64,000 nucleotides of DNA, taken from Lepas anatifera. Its lineage: Eukaryota; Arthropoda; Thecostraca; Lepadidae. The stretch's first letter is position 1. Every line of letters begins with the position of its first letter. The translations under genes and the position numbers were made by a program. Below the pieces are notes generated by a model. The model had not been told where the DNA came from and ran no database searches. It worked only from the letters and a program-made list of their open reading frames with translations. Shown piece after piece: positions 59,612 through 64,000 of this stretch. The stretch is from the NCBI GenBank assembly GCA_034440635.1, contig JAOTON010001354.1, positions 62,001 through 126,000 of the forward strand, written 5' to 3'.

Positions 59612-60462
59612 CATATTCTACGTCCGACTGGGTAACGCCTTTTGTCTGAAATTACTGGGGTTAATGACCTTGAACGTGGTTGTATGATCTTGACCTATGG
59701 CCTATAACTTTGACTTTCATGTGAGGTTACCCTGAAATATCATCCCAGTTATATGGCGTTATGACGTTATCACTTGGTCTCCAGTGCAAGCGTTCTGGTA
59801 CTACCGCCCGTTTGTAGCGATCTCCAAATGCTGGTCTGACTTTGAAAGCTTATAAGTAAAACACAAATTCGACCGATGTTCAGAAGTTCGCACACATCGA
59901 CGTGCCGTTGAATTCTCTTAAATGTGCAGAGTATTGTTTCGGACTACCGACAGTTTTCCTTTCATCTCGGAAAAGTAGGTGAAGGGGGCTCCGAGGCCCG
60001 CCCTAGAGTGCGCGTTCTCGCCACAGCTTCCAGGATATCAGACTGCTCCAGTCTGAAGGCTTATAGTGTCCACGAGATCCTCCTAGCACTGCATTTTATT
60101 TCTAATCCCACAAACCGAAATAGTAATGACCAGCATTACTTCCCTAACTAGACTTCACGCTGCGGCGCGGCGGGCGCGAGCATCAGGACGCGGATGAGCC
60201 AGCGCTGGGGGCGCGACGAACGGACGGCGTTTGGGCAACTAGGTTGTGAGGATAGCGTTTGTGAAGAGATGGAAGGAGAGGCTGTTTATTTTGAGGCAAA
60301 GGCAGTGGATGTAGCACGTGAAATGTCCTTGAAATACATATAACAGGCAGCATGGCAGTATATCATCAGATCATCAAACCACTAATGTTGACATGTAATA
60401 CAGATACTGGAGCATTGCGGTCACATGCGTCCAGAGGAAAATATTGCAAATATTCTCTTCTG

Positions 60463-61497
60463 TTAACCCGCGCCCCACCGGGGGTCCGGCGCCACCTTCG
60501 CCCCACCGGGGGCCATCGATGGCCCCCCCTCTAACTCCGAAAATATGGGCGTTAGCGCAAATCTGCAAAGTGCAATAGAAAGCTCGCGTGAATTCAGTAA
60601 GAAATTACTTCGCATGTTTTAGTGCTCAGGTCAATAGTTTGACCTCCAGAGGTCAAATTAGGTCAAGATCGGCTATTTTCACTCAAATATGCAATGATTA
60701 AGCAGACTGGGCATAACTCTTATGTCATTAGAGCTATTGAGACCTGGTAAAGTACATTTGATAGCAAATTGCCAGTACTTTTTCCGCTATGTGGAACGTA
60801 AAGACCTCCCGCCAGTGGTTTGACCGCCAGAGGTCACCTCGTGACCTAATATGACCTGAGGTCACGAAAGGTCAGAAAGTAACCTTGCCTTATATCAAAT
60901 GAAAGCCAGTGACAAGACAAACACGATGGTGTTTGTTTCACCGCTCTAGCTCAATTAGGTCAAAAGTTATTGTCAAAATACTGTTTTTGACCTCTGGTGA
61001 CCTTGGATGACCTTGGAAAAGTCAAAGGGCAAATATGACCCCTGGGATCCGTGAAAGGGTGTCCAAAAACGCTGTTCTGAGCAGGCTGAGTATTTGCAAT
61101 AATTTTTGTGGCTTTTATATCATGAAATAGCTTTTCCCCATGCTTTTCCAATGGGAGAGGTCGCCTCGTGACCTGACCTCAGGGCACGAAATCAAAAAAT
61201 CCCGGATATACACCTTGTAGACCCTGGAGGGGTCATGAAGTGTAGGAAGTTTCAAATCGATCGACTTTGAAATGTAGCTCTTACAGAGCTCTAAAGGGGA
61301 AGTGAGGTGACCTTGGTTGACCTCGTCTGGTGACCTGACCTTGGGTGACCCGGGGTAAAAAATTTCAGGGATGATGGGAAAATGATGCAGTGAGAGGTAG
61401 AGCCCTCAACCGCGGTGCTGCGCCTCGTCGTTTTTCTGCTATCCCGGAAAAACCTTAGGGGGGCCATCGATGCCCCCCCGGTGGGGGCGAGGGTTAA
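60463..61497 (+). mobile_element. Family A TTAA element, copy A10
   Basis: Full copy between TTAA 60463-60466 and 61494-61497. The paralogous unoccupied site in M2 (30648-30661) reads CTGCTTACCTCTC where the flanks here would give CTGTTAACCTCTC. The target therefore differed by two bases between modules. Confidence 0.93.
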
Positions 61498-62735
61498 CCT
61501 CTCGAAACGTGTGTCCACATACTTAGCATTGAATTTAGACATTTTACGTAATAGAAAGCAGGATGTGAGTCAGAACTAGGCCTATGATTCAGTTGGGGAT
61601 ACCGAGCAGCAGCGAAATGAGCGCTTACATGTCAATTCATTCAATCAGTAATGAGCTAACCCCCGGGCGAGAGCAGTCGGTCCATCAATTATTCCCTCAA
61701 GCCCAAGCTGCCATGTCCAAGAATTTCCAGTTGATAAGTGAAACGATCAGTACAAACCTTAAATCGAGATCCAAACCAAGCTACCTCAAGAGAGAATAAC
61801 CTGCCCAGGAATTTGTGAGGCGATTGAATTGTTATTAGGTACTTCTTCCTTCAACCTGCTTCTTTTGTTGTTGTTGACTAATCGCTTGCTGACAAAGTGG
61901 ATGCCTCTCCCATTCGCCAAAAACAAAACAAAGTTCTCATTGGCCCTTTTAAGAATGGTAGTAAACTCTCCTATTGCCCGTTGGATAAGGTTATACAAAA
62001 CACCAAGCAAAAGGAAACAACAAGAATGGGCCACTAAACAACAGTAGGTAATAGTAAACTATATCTATAGATCCTCTGACAAAAACCTCTGGGAATTTAC
62101 CAGCTGAATAAGGGCATCCAGTTTTCCAAATCAACAACGAAAAAAATTATGATGATATACTGCCATGTTATATAAATCCATACATATATTTCAGAAAGCA
62201 CGCAACACACATGGGTAAAAAACGAGCATAAGAGGTAAAACAAGATGAAGCGGTAAGAAACCGATGCCCCACGTTTACAGCACACCAGGGGCATCTGTAT
62301 ACAGATAAGACTCACAGCAAGGCATAAAGTAACAAGTCCGTGTTCAGCAGAAATCTATTTTACTTTGTGTTTCATTGTCAGTGATGGGTGCGCTATATGA
62401 CCTGTAAGGTTGGCGCGCCCTTAAGCCCAAATAATCGGTCAATCACGCTGCTAAGGCGAAACCAAACCATACACCAGCTCCACGACACATTCTATTGCAA
62501 AAGTTAAGTTGAACAACAATACTTGGTTTCTAAGATGGCATCTACTCCTCGTCCAGGAATTGTAATGTAACATGGAATGGTTGACTTGATTGCCTATGAG
62601 TGAAGGAAAATGGTCTCTTTGGGATGTTAACCCTCGTTTAAGTCCCCCCAGAGGTAAGGTAAGTGTTTGCGTGTGACACAGTATGAATATACTTCACTAT
62701 TATTCCCAAATTCAAATTGTGCTCAAACTACTTAC

Positions 62736-63336
62736 CAGTTTTTGGACAGCGTTCTGTTCTAGTAGTATCTCCTTAGCCCTTTTAGGCAGCAGTTTATCGG
62801 TTCCCTCCTCCTTTTCTCCATTATTGGCTTCTTACTCTTCTAGCCAGACTCATCGGCTTGACAGCGCGTACCAAACTCGGATCCATAACTTCTTCTAATT
62901 ATCTCCAGCTCAGCGCAACCTTACCTAGAGGCTGGTAACGTGGCCCCTCAACGCACCACTGCATTCTATTCACAACCTCCATAATGTCGGAAATTCTCCG
63001 ATTTGGATGACTTCGAACCCTACGAAATGATGGGTTGACTTGCGAAATACGAAATGACATGCGGCTTTAGCGAGCTAATGGTTACCACAGGACTGTTACA
63101 AGCTTGCAAACAAAACTTTCCGAACTAAAGCAATATCAAAATATATAGATTCAAGAAGAAAAACTACATAACCTACCTTAACGTGGGCCGACCTTCTGTT
63201 CTCGGTCACACATTTCATTACGAACTGGTACTGGTACTGGTGGTCTGTCGTAGTGCTACTGCAGACTGCTGACGAGGCCCGTTCGCGCACCGCTGCTGCT
63301 GCTTAAGCTCGCAACAGCCTCCAGAATGTCAGTCAT
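62736..63336 (-). pseudogene. HES/Hairy-like bHLH copy H6 (exons 1-2, frameshifted)
   Basis: Candidate exon 1 (63193-63336) is open with the altered AAG/GTCGGC donor. Exon 2 (62736-62827) encodes MEKRRREPIN (proline for the invariant arginine) and lacks one base in the helix-1 part, so it is 92 rather than 93 bp and shifts frame. The intron is shortened (missing the TTTCAGCTCC region near 62710). No exon 3 in this module. Confidence 0.75.
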
Positions 63337-63428
63337 CTCCAACTTTCAGGCTGCTCATGTCCTCCAGAAATGATGGTTGATCATTACCCATGACATTTGA
63401 CCTTGGCATTTACATTGAGTTATCTGAA

Positions 63429-63442
63429 CTATGACGTCATAG
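63429..63442. promoter_or_regulatory. CRE palindrome upstream of H6
   Basis: Perfect CTATGACGTCATAG, 93 bp from the candidate ATG (63334-63336). Element C4 starts 50 bp further upstream. Confidence 0.55.
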
Positions 63443-63491
63443 CATATTCTACGTCTGACTGGGTAACGCCTTTTGTCTGGAAGTACTGGGG

Positions 63492-64000
63492 TTAACCCTA
63501 TTTCCGGCAGGGGGGCTAATATTGCCCCCACTTCAGGTTTTTCAAGAATATCTCCGAAACGGCTTGCGATAGAACTTTGAAACTTCCTGACTTTTCCTAA
63601 AACTAGTACAGGCAGGTTTTCTGAAATTTTCAAGATTATATATTTACCAGGGGCGGAGCTATGGCTGGGTTTTTGGGGAGGTTCTATCCACAAACCAAGT
63701 ATTATCATATGCGATGGGTTTTTTGTAAAAGGAAGCCGTCTCTGCTGATCCTGATACCAGTTATATGGTTTTATTATATCATTTCTTATGTGAGATGATA
63801 GTGCATTCACAATTGTCACTATTTGTATTTATCAGGGGCGGTTACAGCAGTTCAAAATGGGGGGAATGTTATCAAGAAGGACTAAACGTTAGTAAGTGAG
63901 AAGACTGCTTACAGCCATGCCAGGGCGAATACAATTGGGTATATGAAAACTCAAAATAGTTATAACCCAATTCTAGATTACCAGAGGCGTGTCCAGTCAC
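63492..64000 (-). mobile_element. Family C TTAA element, copy C4 (cut by window edge)
   Basis: One-repeat end at TTAA 63492-63495, closely matching C1/C2 inward. The unoccupied site is CTGGGGTTAATGACC at 47802-47816. It lies upstream of the H6 CRE. Confidence 0.93.

Larger units (their letters stand above)
50290..62405. repeat. Tandem module M5 (long type, with A8, LINE3/A9, B9 and A10)
   Basis: Follows the order of M2 from GGTTTGTCGCGCCC (50294) to the junction block near 62400. Subtracting the insertions leaves about 5.4 kb, matching M2. The GC-rich block recurs at 60160-60240 and the 30.7-31.5-kb blocks at 61580-62330, with only scattered differences from M2. Confidence 0.8.
62406..64000. 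repeat. Tandem module M6 (short type, cut by window edge and C4)
   Basis: Starts GGTTGGCGCGCCC and follows M3, sharing its exon-2 proline change and exon-1 donor deletion. It is interrupted by C4 at 63492 and continues beyond the window. Confidence 0.75.

Overview
The window is eukaryotic nuclear DNA from an animal. No bacterial-type gene order is present. It holds spliced exons of a HES/Hairy-type bHLH repressor, non-LTR retrotransposons, hAT-type transposons, tRNA-derived SINE heads, and about 24 copies or fragments of short transposons flanked by TTAA. The species cannot be named from the sequence; an invertebrate genome seems likely, but that is inference.

Layout. From 1 to about 16.0 kb there is mostly single-copy DNA peppered with short TTAA-flanked elements: families A (about 1.03 kb), B (about 0.85 kb) and C (about 1.25 kb). 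From about 16.0 kb to the end the underlying DNA is a tandem array of long modules (about 5.3 kb once insertions are removed) and short modules (about 1.9-2.0 kb). The order is long (16.0-24.2 kb), long (26.2-31.6), short (31.6-37.3), short (37.3-48.6), long (50.3-62.4), short (62.4 to the end). Every module carries, on the minus strand, a candidate first exon and a bHLH basic/helix-1 exon. Long modules also carry a helix-2 exon that ends in a decayed WRPW-like tetrapeptide. A 14-bp CRE palindrome lies exactly 93 bp upstream of the candidate start codon in all six copies. The array is therefore a local expansion of a HES-like gene, and most or all copies are broken.

Mobile DNA. Families A, B and C have different termini but the same terminal grammar: TTAA duplication, a 17-18 bp terminal repeat, a second copy of that repeat after a spacer at one end only, then a G-run/C-run palindrome at both ends. 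Their single-repeat ends share one subterminal sequence, so they look like divergent, non-autonomous members of one piggyBac-like lineage; no transposase is present. Families A and B are packed with GGTCA/TGACC, the nuclear-receptor half-site core: about 23 in one A copy and 17 in one B copy by hand count, against about 2 expected. Because the modules repeat, empty sites for many insertions are in the same window and show precise TTAA (once CTAA) duplication. The deepest nesting is at 37.5-46.85 kb: a module holds LINE2, LINE2 holds a family B copy and a 5.1-kb hAT element, and the hAT element holds a family A copy.

How the parts interact. The insertions split one HES first exon (B9), enter one HES intron (A6), sit upstream of HES copies (A5, C4), and split two LINE ORFs (B8, A9). 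Whether the half-site arrays recruit host nuclear receptors near this Notch-target-type gene family is an open, testable inference.
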